Shown here: positions 45,942 to 55,874 of the stretch, piece after piece
How positions within the stretch are numbered: position 1 is the stretch's first letter
Layout of the letters: each line of letters starts with the position of its first letter
Source of the DNA: Gibbula magus
Lineage: Eukaryota; Mollusca; Gastropoda; Trochida; Trochidae
Reading direction: 5' to 3'
Assembly: GCA_936450465.1 (NCBI GenBank)
Contig: OW388290.1
Coordinates: forward strand, 27,083,457 to 27,147,456
DNA: 64,000 bases
Notes under the pieces: generated by a model
The model's input: only the letters and a program-made list of their open reading frames with translations
Databases searched by the model: none
Told to the model about the DNA's origin: nothing
Program-made: the position numbers and the translations under genes

Positions 45942-46082
45942 TTAAGATGATCCTTTCCCTACTTTGATCACAGGAGCAGTATTGTCTGCTTTCTTTCCAA
46001 TGTACCAGACATTCATGAAAGACTTACACAGGTCAGTCTTATTAAACCTCCTACTACTTCCATATACAAAATATCTGGCTCG
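45942..46082 (-). CDS. Candidate exon, unknown protein
   Basis: On the minus strand a strong acceptor (GATTTTTTTTCAG) at 46083 precedes 46 open codons in phase 0 (RARYFVYGSSRRFNKTDLCK, then SFMNVWYIGKKADNTAPVIK) ending at TAA 45944-45942. Alternatively AAA|GTAGGG provides a donor six codons before the stop, which would join in frame to the candidate exon at 44096. A second frame of the same segment ends at TGT|GTAAGT, also a fine donor, so the frame is not certain. A preceding exon may lie at 46142-46204 (NISDEYADTVMKK then GTAAAT). No family recognised. Confidence 0.4.
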   Translation of the reverse strand, partial: RARYFVYGSSRRFNKTDLCKSFMNVWYIGKKADNTAPVIKVGKGSS

Positions 46083-46559
46083 CTGAAAAAAAATCATTGT
46101 CAGAATTGATTAAATTTGAATGGATTATCTTGTTTTCAAATTTACCGATTGCTTTTTTTCATGACAGTGTCTGCATATTCATCTGATATATTCTTTGCGT
46201 GTCTAAATCATCTTGTTGGCAGTAATTGATCAGAATATTCAATCTATGTCGATTAGCTGTTTGGACCATATAATATAGATATAACATCGCCTATCTTTGC
46301 TGGACAAATTTCGACGCATACATGAGTAATGAATAGGGCAACGAGTAAATTATATTCTCACCATGGGTTTGCACATAAAAGGCCGCTTTCATCAGAGTTT
46401 TTTGGGCAGACATTGATCGAAATTTGTCTGATCATCTTTACACTCTGCACAATAATTCAAGATTTACTTATTCAAAAAAGCACAAATGCTTCCAGAAAAT
46501 GTCATTCAGATTTGTTCAAGATGTAGATTTACTGTGTACACATGGTACACTCTTAATAT

Positions 46560-47100
46560 TCTCAAATCTCCTCAGTGGCGATTGCTGGATGTTTACCTTA
46601 TAATGTTGTTGTTTAACTTTATATGTATTTTGACATTGGATTCACCATAAATGACCTATAGCTGATAAATCAGTGTTATTAAACAGTTTCGAAATATCTG
46701 AATTGGACCTGATGCAATAATATTCAATGCATATAAATGCACGTTGATATTAAAATTAATACATTGCTGTTTAAGTTTATCAGTTTATTGAAATAGTAGT
46801 CACTATATATAACATAGAACTAATAAAAACTCAGTTTAATTAAATATTTAAGAAATATATGTATTGGACCATGATGCAATAATATTCAATGCATATAAAT
46901 GAACGTTGATATCACCATAAATACATTGCTGTTTAAAGTTATCTGTTTATTGAAATTGTATTCAGAACAAGTGACATTGGACTCATAAAATCAGTTTAAT
47001 GAAACAGTTCAGAAATCTCTGTTTTAGACATTAGTACTATATTAGTACTAATATTCAATGCATACAAATACATGTGCATATCAAAATTACTACAAAAAAA
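46560..47100. repeat. Three diverged tandem units of about 165 bp
   Basis: GATGCAATAATATTCAATGC near 46710 and 46872 and TAGTACTAATATTCAATGC near 47042, each followed by ATANAAATNNACGTTGATAT-like sequence and TTTATTGAAAT. Confidence 0.7.
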
Positions 47101-47269
47101 ACTAAATTTGTTTAAACACACATATATATATATAAAATACATAACAGACATTGCATAAAGGTTGTGTATTAATTTTGATATACACATTAACATGTTTATA
47201 AACATAATATTGACTGTAAAAATAACATAATTTTAAAGGCTATAATGTCATATACTGAAACGCACTGTA

Positions 47270-47970
47270 ACACTTTCGTAATTACTGATTACGCTGTATT
47301 CAGCATATTTATAATATCAAAGAATTAAAATGTTGTTGACAAGATGTTAATAACGTGTTGAACAGCATGCAAACATAGCGAAAAGTCAATACTGGTGTCG
47401 AACGTTTGCAGAGCATTAACAGAGCCATAAACAGTCTCATTCCTGTTTAGATGATGAAGGGCCCAATGTGGTTTTAAATGCAATTGGAATTTGTGCAAAC
47501 CCTCCCATGAAGATGTTTGATGCAAATGCCCTGTCTTTGCTGATGTTGATTTGACGTTATGACGTCATTTTATTCAGAATGGTTCAATGGGTCTCATTTT
47601 GGTAAAACATTTTCGGTACCAAGATGTACCAAGAGTACATTTACAGTTATATTTACTGTTCAGCATGCAATCGGCCAATATTCGACTTTCCGAAAAGTTC
47701 ACGTTTTTTTTAACTTCTTAAACATTGAGGCTAGAGTCAAAATGTGGGGTCCTTTTCAGAAAGCAGGTCTCGGATTACGACACGAGGAATTTGAATTTTA
47801 CCATTCTCATGCAGATCATGTTACCATGACAACATGTGACGTGCATTAACCATCTGTACTCTACAGTACCAATGCATGTTCTTACATTGACTAATGATAT
47901 GACAAACCATGCACTGATATGCAAGCATAAACTATAATCATTAAAACTCGCGTTTATTATTTCTTCCAAA
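47270..47970. repeat. Dispersed duplication, copy 1
   Basis: Colinear with 53990-54735. Shared landmarks are GTTAATAACGTGTTGAA, GATGATGAAGGGCC, TTTAAATGCAATTG, TTTGACGTTATGACGTCATTTT and CTATAATCATTAAAACTCGCG. It contains the CRE-like TGACGTCA in both copies. Frames in it are not conserved. Confidence 0.8.
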
Positions 47971-48018
47971 GTGACCAAACGATAGGCAAAAGTTTTTGGT
48001 TCCACTTTTCAATCGCCT

Positions 48019-48056
48019 TGATACCGCCGAAGCGGCGTTAAACAATAACTCACTCC
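48019..48056 (+). mobile_element. Short repeat family B tail
   Basis: ACCGCCGAAGCGGCGTTAAACAATAACTCACTCC. See 20875 and 51721. Confidence 0.6.
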
Positions 48057-48289
48057 AATTCTCAAGCCGAAATAAATGATTATATATATTGAAAACATCA
48101 CAAATAATAATACACTTCTTTCCAATGTCTCAGGAAGACACTCAGATCCTAATTCAGACAAATAATCGAGTGTGGTGTGAACTGACATGTAACAGTGAAC
48201 ACAAATCAATACAAAACTGGTTACAGTTGCCTGGTGACTATAGAGGCATGGTATGCACTCACTTAAGTAGTTGTTGAATTACTTCTATA

Positions 48290-49070
48290 TGAAAGACGCG
48301 CTGTTCTTACTGAAATAAAATACTCTCACGAATATTTGAATAATAAGAATAAATTAATAAGAATAAGTGTTACCAATGGCAAAATAACACACCCCAATCA
48401 ATCAAATGCAATGAGAGTCCATGTCCCTTCGAGCGGCCATTTTAAAGTGTTCGCATTAAAATTGCCTTTCGATGGTAGTTCGAATGATCTTACTGGTGTA
48501 GCAATACATAAACACTCAAGAATAGAGTTTAAATATGGCATTATGATGGAATGGTCAACCATGGAGAACAAATGTACTTCTCACACTGAAGAGTTCCACA
48601 AAATTGTCACTTTGTACGTTTCGGATCAAGAAGTCCTGGGTTCGAATCCCGCCAGGGGCACGGCAACTTTGTCTGCAGTAGAGAACTGTTCTACACGCAG
48701 AAAAGTTTGGGTGCAATGCTCACTGAATTTCAGTGCAGTACCACCCATGGTTCGCTAGTTCCAGCCGATGCTCGCAGGTTTCACCAGAATGCATAGCCAC
48801 ATGGCATTGCGGGCTTTCTCCCTGCCGCAATACTAGCAGCCGCGATATGAGTGAAATACTCTCGAAAGCGGCGTTAAACCCAACTCACCTCACCTCACCT
48901 CACTTTGTACGTTGCACTATTTTGTCAAAATACGGATAACTTTTTGCTTTGAATACGGCTTATCGGGCTCTGTAATGAGATGATTCACCATCTAACGTGA
49001 CAATATATTGAAAAACATATGGTATATTTGAGAACAAATAATGTGCAAAAACATGCTACAGCACCATTAA
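48290..49070 (+). mobile_element. TTAA-type MITE carrying a nested SINE
   Basis: The left part is homologous to 12219-12500 and the right end is GCATGCTACAGCACC-like followed by TTAA at 49067-49070 (ACATGCTACAGCACCATTAA). The SINE at 48621-48899 is inserted in it, so the MITE is older. Confidence 0.6.
48607..48913 (+). mobile_element. SINE family A insertion with 14-bp target duplication
   Basis: TCACTTTGTACGTT occurs at 48607-48620 and 48900-48913 on either side of a SINE (48621-48899). The SINE lacks the first part of the tRNA-like head: it starts at TCGGATCAAG, after the A box, and retains the B box (GGGTTCGAATCCC). The tail is CTCACCTCACC. The first base or two of the second repeat may belong to the tail. 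Confidence 0.95.
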
Positions 49071-49771
49071 AACTATATATTAGTAACCATGCTATTGAAT
49101 TTTAAAATGCATGATATGGATATCTAGCGAAGTTTGCAGTCTTTGTATTTTATATGATGAAATTTATTGAAATAAGAACTATGTGCCCTCATATTGACGT
49201 ATAATAATGTACAATTAGTTTATCAATAAGATATGTTTGATCTCACTGATCGATTTATGTATGCTACTGATCGAAACCTTCTTTGAGATAAGAAAATAAA
49301 CATGTTTTTCATGTTAAAAAAGAACAGTAAAGTTAAAGTTTATTGATTTTTAAATATACATACGTAGAATACAAGATACATGAATATATCATAAATATAA
49401 CTGTCACCGTGCATACCATTTTGAGACAGTAAACAGTCTCATTGTTATGTATACTATATAGATGACTGGAGCAGTGAATTGTTTTGCAGTCAGTCAAGTG
49501 AATAGATAATGTATACTATTCTCACTTTGTTGAAGGAATAGGTCGTAGCATGGAAGGACAGTCACTTCACTATTATACAGGGGTTAAGCCCTGTCCAGTC
49601 GTCAACAACCAGTTTCTCGACAGACAGTAGTTTTTAAACTTGGGTGGGTCTCGAAATTAGTCAGTTGTGAATATTTCCATTGAATGATGTTAGCTATATC
49701 AAGTTTTTTCAACTCCTGGATAGCTATAGTTTACAATCGCTACATCTTTTGAACATGACATATAATATATA

Positions 49772-50345
49772 AATCCCGCCAGGGGCACGGCAACTTTGTC
49801 TGCAGTAGAGAACTGTTCTACACGCCGTGAGGTTTGGGTGGAATGCTACACTGAATGTCAGCGTAGTACCACCCATGGTTTGCTAGTTCCAGCCGATGCT
49901 CGCAGGTTTCACCGCAATTCCTAGCCATATGGCGTTGCGGGCTTTCTCTGTGCAGGGGCGGGATAGCGCAGTGGTTAGCGCGTTCGGCTTCGGATCAAGA
50001 GGTCCGGGGTTCGAATCCCGCCAGGGGCACGGCAACTTTGTCTGCAGTAGAGAATTGGTCTACACGCAGTCAGGTTTGGGTGCAATGCTATACTGGATTG
50101 CAGTGCAGTACCACCCATGGTTCGCTAGTTCCAGCCGATGCTCGCAGGTTTCAACGCACTGCGGGCTTTCTCCCTGCCATAACACTAGCAGCCGCGATTA
50201 AGTGAAATACTCTTGAAAGCGGCGTTAAACCACAGCTCACCTCACCTTTCTCTGTGCAATAATACTAGCAGCCGCGATATAAGTGAAATACTCTAGAAAG
50301 CGCGCGGTGTTAAACCCAAACTCACCTCACCTCACCTCACCTCAC
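49772..50345 (+). mobile_element. Older SINE family A copy, split by a younger one
   Basis: The host SINE begins at 49772 (AATCCCGCCAGGGGC), breaks at 49954 and resumes at 50259 (ATAATACTAGCAGCCGCG), ending in CTCACC repeats at about 50345. A 13-bp duplication marks the break. Confidence 0.95.
49955..50245 (+). mobile_element. Full-length SINE family A (291 bp, reference copy)
   Basis: Inserted in the older SINE with the target duplication CTTTCTCTGTGCA at 49942-49954 and 50246-50258. The tRNA-like head contains the pol III A box TAGCGCAGTGG (49964-49974) and B box GGTTCGAATCC (50008-50018). The body and a GCGGCGTTAAAC segment follow, then the CTCACCTCACCT tail. It is intact and little diverged, so it may be one of the younger insertions here. 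Confidence 0.97.
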
Positions 50346-50850
50346 GCATGTAGTAAACATGTGTACATTGAAGCAGATCTATGACAACTTCTTTGCCACG
50401 AATGTAAGACACGATGACGTCACACGACATGTCGAAATCCAATCGTTGCAAATATGTTATGATGTATGTCACCAATTTCTATCATTTGAAGGAAAAGCGT
50501 GTATTTAATGAATAGTAAACTTAATATTTTAAAGCAACTAAGTATGTACATGTAAACTTCATTTGTAATTGTTAAACATTATTTATCCATGATTCTGAAA
50601 GAAACGGCTCTTACAAATCACATAGAGAGAGAGAGATATGCGATTGCCTTAACAACTTTGGTTCTATATACATTGTTTTTGGGCTTGTCTGTGAAATTGT
50701 CTAATAGGCCATGATTAAATTTAGTCCTTAAGACTCTGAGAACATTGTCTAAGACGTTTTCCTTGCAAAACAAAAAAGCGAGAAAATATCACTTCAACTT
50801 TTTATTAGCTAAAAAAATGTCGCCTTCAAACAATTAAGCATATTCAATAC
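50346..50850. other. No feature recognised
   Basis: AT-rich with a short GA run at 50624-50636. No gene seen. Confidence 0.45.
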
Positions 50851-50852
50851 AG

Positions 50853-50855
<3 letters not shown>

Positions 50856-50910
<55 letters not shown>
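50856..50910. repeat. (TA)n microsatellite
   Basis: About 26 uninterrupted TA units. Confidence 0.97.
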
Positions 50911-50912
<2 letters not shown>

Positions 50913-50954
50913 ACGCTTGAAAATAAAGTACAATTAATGACTTTTGAAAAACAG

Positions 50955-51010
50955 GATTTCTGGATAACAACTTCAATATTGTGTAGATACACGACGTTTC
51001 GGGATATATA
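50955..51010 (-). mobile_element. Possible Penelope-like element terminus, copy 1
   Basis: On the minus strand CCCGAAACGTCGTGTA is followed by ACAATATTGAAGTTGTTATCC, matching 55417-55465. A GAAACGTCG motif before an AATAAA-like stretch is typical of Penelope-like terminal repeats. Confidence 0.35.
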
Positions 51011-51345
51011 CATATGTACACACGATATATATACATTTTCCTACACGATAACAAGTTGTTCTTGCATTCCGCTTCATAATGCCCATCAAAGACATGAATT
51101 TGACTTCTCTAAATAAATTAAACACGTTTTCAGACTCATGCGGAGCTCAAGTATCCTAAAAACCTTAACTTTCTTGACAAAGAAAATTAAAAACGTATTA
51201 AAAACTCCAGCGGAGACTCCCCAGTCATTGCGTCAATGATAACCGAAGCCAGCGTTTGCATTATGAGAATAACCGCTTTTCCTCAAAGCACTAGCGTTCT
51301 GGCGATGTGTTCTTATACCAGGAACATAACAAAATAAAATTCAAT

Positions 51346-53438
51346 TTACTTCAAACCATCCCTATTACCCCTATTATTGACGGGTCTCGGATAACCTCTG
51401 TTGTAACTGTACCCGCCTCCAGCCGATCCATACTGTCCACGATACCGTTCACCAAGCTGACCGCCATAACTGCCGTCCCGTCCATATTCTCCTTGCAAAC
51501 TTCCAGCCCTACGATTGTTTCCGTACCTCAGTCGGTCCGTATTACCTCTGTTATTAACATCAAAATCTGCATCTAACTGAGGACTCCTAATATCGGCTGT
51601 AAGCTGTTGATCGTCTTGTTCCTTAACCTTGGAGATTCTCTCTTCTTCCTGTCCGTGTAGACGTTCTTGGTTCTAGTTCATCTTGCAACACTGCTTCTTG
51701 AACAAAAACATGGCTGCAATACTGCCGAAGCGGCGTTAAACAATAACTCGCTCGCTCTAGAACAAAAACACCATGCATATATATTACAATTTATCGACGC
51801 CTCCCTTAGAATATTGTGGAAATAGAAGATAGAGAGAAGGGGACATGTAATCTGTGCTTGGTTTTATTTCGCATGCTTCGTTATTTTAAACTACACCCTG
51901 AATAAATGTTGCGACTTCACCCTGATACTGTAAAGTGGGTTCGAATAGTTGCTGTGTTTAGAGCAAACTCGTATGTATTAATAAAGACAGTACATGTATA
52001 TCTTCATCGTTTAAAAAGCAAATCGAGTTGTTAACTGAAAACAAAAACAAAAAAAACCAAGAGCGGAATAAAAAACGACGTACCGCCTTCCTGTGCTAGC
52101 AGTGTCAATATATTTAATGATTTAAGTAAAATTATTTACGGTAGAAGGACTTATATCAGTGAAGCTCCCCAGTTAACTGTTAAGATTAATTATCATGATT
52201 GTGTTTGTTTACACAGACTTCGTCTGATCTCTCTCCTATTGCTTACCCAAGCGGGCACCGATATGCCGGATATTAAAATGTTCTTAATGGTCATGGGAAT
52301 TACAGTTTTTCTAAATATAACTTGCGTTTTGATTGGTTGACGGAACTACTTTGCGTTCATTCATGAATTGCTTAGCTCTCCTGTTTAAGCTAAATCACAT
52401 AATTGAACAATTTCGCGCATACCTAATTGAAGTCACACGTCAGTAAAACATATTAAATATAAAATCATGTTCAACCTAAGTTTCGGAGACCGTATTTACA
52501 GTACTAAACTTTCAAGGCGAAGCAGCATGCAAGAGTTGACTACTGCACTGCCGGGACGTCATTGCTTTGTGCATCATTAACCATGACGTCATTTTGTGAC
52601 GTCATTACACTCCTATCTTGCATTCCATCAGAGCGATTATCAGTTCACGTTTTCACAAATTATCTCTCATTCTGCGACATTGTTTACGATATAAATGAGC
52701 TGTTTACTACGTCAGTAAACCATTTTGGGAATAAAATTCAACAGTTACTTAAGAATATTTCTGGAAAAAAGTTGTAAACTATTTAGATGTGCGCAATTTG
52801 AAGGTGTGTGTGTTTATGAATGGCGTATGAGTACAATTCGTATTTTGCAGTCTGATCAAAGATCGTGAATTCGCGTCTTGTTTTTCGATGTTTATGCGTT
52901 AAAATGATCTTGGGTAAGAAAAAGAATAACCAACTCGGTGCTCAGAATTACGAATTATCTGTCCCTCGTGAATTATTATGTCAAACTCCTCGCTAAAGCT
53001 CGGAGTTTATCACAATAATTAACTCGGGACTGATAATCCGTAATTCCTCGCAACTCGTTGATTATTATTATATTAATACTTGCTGGTCTGCAATCTAGTT
53101 AAAACTAGTTGTAATGTTAAACGTCCCATAAGTCTGTCATTACATCTAGCGAAATACTGCCAGAGTTCATGTTCAGCTGACCTTTGGTGAACTTTGACCT
53201 ACCAATGAATGCGACCATGACATCTTCCTCCAAGCTTGTTTCAAAAGGTATATTCTCTCCATTCGTCCGACCAATGACATGTATTTGCTAAAAGAAGCAA
53301 ACATACACACATACTTATCAATACAACACATTTTCTGCATAATAGTTCAATAAGAATATTTTTTTACAAAAGGTAACTCACCTCACTCCAAACTCCTGTA
53401 GTAAGAAGAACAATCACGTATAGACACTTCATCTTCAT
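51346..53438 (-). CDS. Secreted Gly/Arg/Tyr-rich protein, predicted 3-exon gene
   Basis: Exon 1 (53438-53382) starts at ATG and encodes 19 residues, a likely signal peptide (MKMKCLYVIVLLTTGVWSE), with donor GAG|GTGAGT. Exon 2 (53287-53203) follows TTGCTTCTTTTAG and encodes QIHVIGRTNGENIPFETSLE, then EDVMVAFI, before a G|GTAGGT donor. Exon 3 (51665-51346) joins in frame. It begins acidic (GQEEERISKVKEQDDQQL), then becomes rich in G, R, Y and N (GEYGRDGSYGGQLGERYRGQ and GGGYSYNRGYPRPVNNRG), and stops at 51348-51346. The product would be about 153 residues. The exon 3 acceptor is weak, and the frame is open back to a TAG at 51675-51673, so exon 1 could also join there in phase 0. If exon 2 reads through, a short form ends at 53119-53117 (LDVMTDLWDV). 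Low-complexity secreted tails of this kind are common in shell-matrix and mucus proteins, but no family is claimed. Confidence 0.65.
51721..51758 (+). mobile_element. Short repeat family B tail (in the intron)
   Basis: ACTGCCGAAGCGGCGTTAAAC then AATAACTCGCTCGCTC. It lies within the predicted second intron. Confidence 0.6.
52931..53060. repeat. Long hairpin with short loop (in the intron)
   Basis: Arms of about 59 bp (52931-52989 and 53002-53060) with some mismatches; the innermost stem is AAACTCC/GGAGTTT and the loop TCGCTAAAGCTC. The tip resembles that of the 15.7 kb hairpin. Confidence 0.8.
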
Positions 53439-53476
53439 CAATGGACACCAAGTGACTATTACAAAGAGTATGCCTG

Positions 53477-53484
53477 TATTTATA
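53477..53484 (-). promoter_or_regulatory. TATA box upstream of the secreted-protein gene
   Basis: TATAAATA on the minus strand, 38 nt before the ATG at 53438. A start about 30 nt downstream would leave a very short 5' UTR. Confidence 0.55.
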
Positions 53485-53989
53485 CAGATGTGAAACTTAC
53501 TCTTCGTATTTGAAATGACACAATCTATGCTATTAACCCGTTAAGATAAGTACAAGGAAGAGATATCCTTTACACTGTAGCTTCATTTAGGTCAAATGTA
53601 CACGAGGCAATTCCAGACGAGCGTTGCTTTAATATGATGCTGCACACTCAATTGGTTGGGTTGACGATCACATGTCAAATTACACCGAGTCTTGAAACGT
53701 TATCACCTCGCTCAACTTGTTCTCTGCAATGGAGCGATGATTACCGTCTCAAGTATGTCACATAGAATTAAAGTAGAATTAAACATTGTTGTAAGACCTA
53801 TAAAAGTTTGAGTGTATTTTTGGCCCATTCATTGCAAATAATGTGAATTGATCACCAAGCCTTTGTCCAATTACATTTTGGAAATTAAAGTTAAGGGACA
53901 TTAATATATCTAATTCATACACAAAACTTGAAAGCATTGCAATCGGTTAATGTTGTTACTAAAAATGGTCATTAATAACAGCAAACTGC

Positions 53990-54735
53990 AACAATTTCGT
54001 AATTTCTGATAACGCTGTACTGAGCAAATTTATAATATCAGAGCATTAAAATGTGTTTGACATGATCTTAATAACGTGTTGAAAAACATGCAGACATAAA
54101 GAAAAGTCAATTCTCGTGTAGAACTTCTGCAGAGCATTATCCAAAGTCATTCTCTGGGAAATCGGCCACGTTCCTCTTCAGATGATGAAGGGCCAAATGT
54201 GCTTTTAAATGCAATTGAAAGGTGTGCAAACATTCCCATGAAGTTGTTTTATGCAAAACCCTTGTCTTTGCTGATTTGACGTTATGACGTCATTTTGAAT
54301 TTCATTCACAATGGTTCAATTGGTTTCATTTTGGTATATCTTCAATCTATTGCATTCTTTTTCGGTACCATGGTGTTCCTCGAGCACATTTACAGTCATC
54401 CAAACTGTTCAGCCTGCAATCGGCCGATATCCCAGTTTCCGAAAATTTCACGTTTTGTTTGCGAAGCATTAACTTCTTAAACATTGAGGCTGGAATCGCA
54501 ATTTAGGGCCCTTTTCACAGAGCCAGTCTTGGATTACAGTCATGCAGATCATGTTACCATAATAACATGTGACGTTCATTTTCGCGAACTTATACTCTTT
54601 GACCTGGTAACCATCTTTACACTACAGTACCAATAGCTCAACATGTTCTCTGACATTTACTGATGATATGGTAAACCATGGGCCGATGTGCAAATAGAAA
54701 CTATAATCATTAAAACTCGCGTTTCTTTTGCTGTT
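53990..54735. repeat. Dispersed duplication, copy 2
   Basis: Same orientation as 47270-47970. It flanks the predicted secreted-protein gene on the other side. Confidence 0.8.
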
Positions 54736-54739
54736 CAGT

Positions 54740-55385
54740 ATATTTATAATTCCTCATTATGGTTTCTTAGGAAAGTGATCATATCTTTAGATAATCATAT
54801 GGTGCATACTCTATGCCCAATCATGTTGAAATGGTATTATTAACTTTTCAAATTTGTTTCCCCATGTACATGTATAACATCCCTTCTTTTCATTTTGAAA
54901 TTATGTTGGTAGTCTATCGATAATAATGTCATAAATATATTATTAAGGTTTCCTCACATAAATTGTCTTACAATCATTTATTTGTAATGATACTTTACAC
55001 ATTTGAAATGCTTCCCAACAAAATATTCAATTTCAAACAATGTTGTCCCTTTCCAGGTGTTATTTTCAGAGATAATATTAACAAAAATCCACACTCTATA
55101 TTAATAACTTACTGCTAAGGATGTAATATTCAAATCGTCACAAAAAGATACGTTGTCAATCGTCATTCAAATTCAAAAATTCATTTGGATAATTTATCAA
55201 TGTATCAATGTTTGTATCAGTATGTCATTGCATCTCTTGCATTCAATGTCTGTAATAGAAAGATGTTTTGAATGGGTTAATGAAAACTATCCCTCATTGT
55301 ATACCCTAATCATACATTTTAATCTTTGATATAGATTCCTCACAAATGTTAATATCATGTATAAATGTATAAATATATCCCTGAT
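54740..55385. other. No feature recognised
   Basis: Very AT-rich, short frames only. Confidence 0.5.
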
Positions 55386-55465
55386 TCCGCCTGATAAAGG
55401 TGTAAGCAAGTAATCCGAAACGTCGACACTGTTTACAATAAATAAGTTGTTATCAAGAATAGCTT
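55386..55465 (+). mobile_element. Possible Penelope-like terminus, copy 2 (hammerhead-like)
   Basis: CTGATAAAG (55400) and CCGAAACGTC (55416) stand in the order and distance of a hammerhead ribozyme core (CUGAUGA..GAAA), with one change, followed by TTTACAATAAATAAGTTGTT. Hammerhead motifs in such termini are known from Penelope-like elements. Confidence 0.35.
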
Positions 55466-55595
55466 GTTTTTTAAATTATAAACTGCCAGGCAAAAGAAAG
55501 TACAAAGCTGATTTGCTTTCGGTTTATTCAATTGACATTCATTTGATTATGGTTCGATGCAACACCACTTCTCTGAAGTTGTTTCTGTGAATGAG

Positions 55596-55870
55596 TTGGG
55601 ATTTAACGCCGCTGTCAAGAGTATGTCACTTATATCGCGGCTGCTAGTATTATGGCAGGGAGAAAGCCCGCAACGCCATGTGGCTATGCACTGCGGTGAA
55701 ACCTGCGAGCAGCGGCTGGAACTAGCGAACCATGGGTGGTACTACGCTGAAATTCAGTGTAGCATTGTACCCAAACCTTACTGCGTGTAGGACAGTTCTC
55801 TACTGCTGACAAAGTCACAGCCACATGGCGTTGCGGGCTTTCTCCCTAACGCGCTAACCACTGCGCAAGA
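55596..55870 (-). mobile_element. SINE family A, rearranged
   Basis: Normal minus-strand body from 55596 to CTGCTGACAAAGT (55815). A plus-orientation piece of the body follows (CAGCCACATGGCGTTGCGGG, 55818-55847), then the minus-strand head end AACGCGCTAACCACTGCGC. The B box is lost. Confidence 0.9.
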
Positions 55871-55874
55871 CAAT

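Noticed and set aside
47560..47849. 96-codon plus-strand frame
   Set aside because: The duplicated counterpart at 54.3 kb does not keep the frame.
49955..50029. tRNA gene
   Set aside because: A and B boxes are present, but the anticodon arm does not pair and the sequence runs into a SINE body. It is a SINE head.
50809..51054. 81-codon minus-strand frame with YIYIYI
   Set aside because: Translation of the TA microsatellite.
51307..51576. Plus-strand 89-codon frame
   Set aside because: It is the antisense shadow of the minus-strand Gly/Arg/Tyr exon, which has better composition and context.
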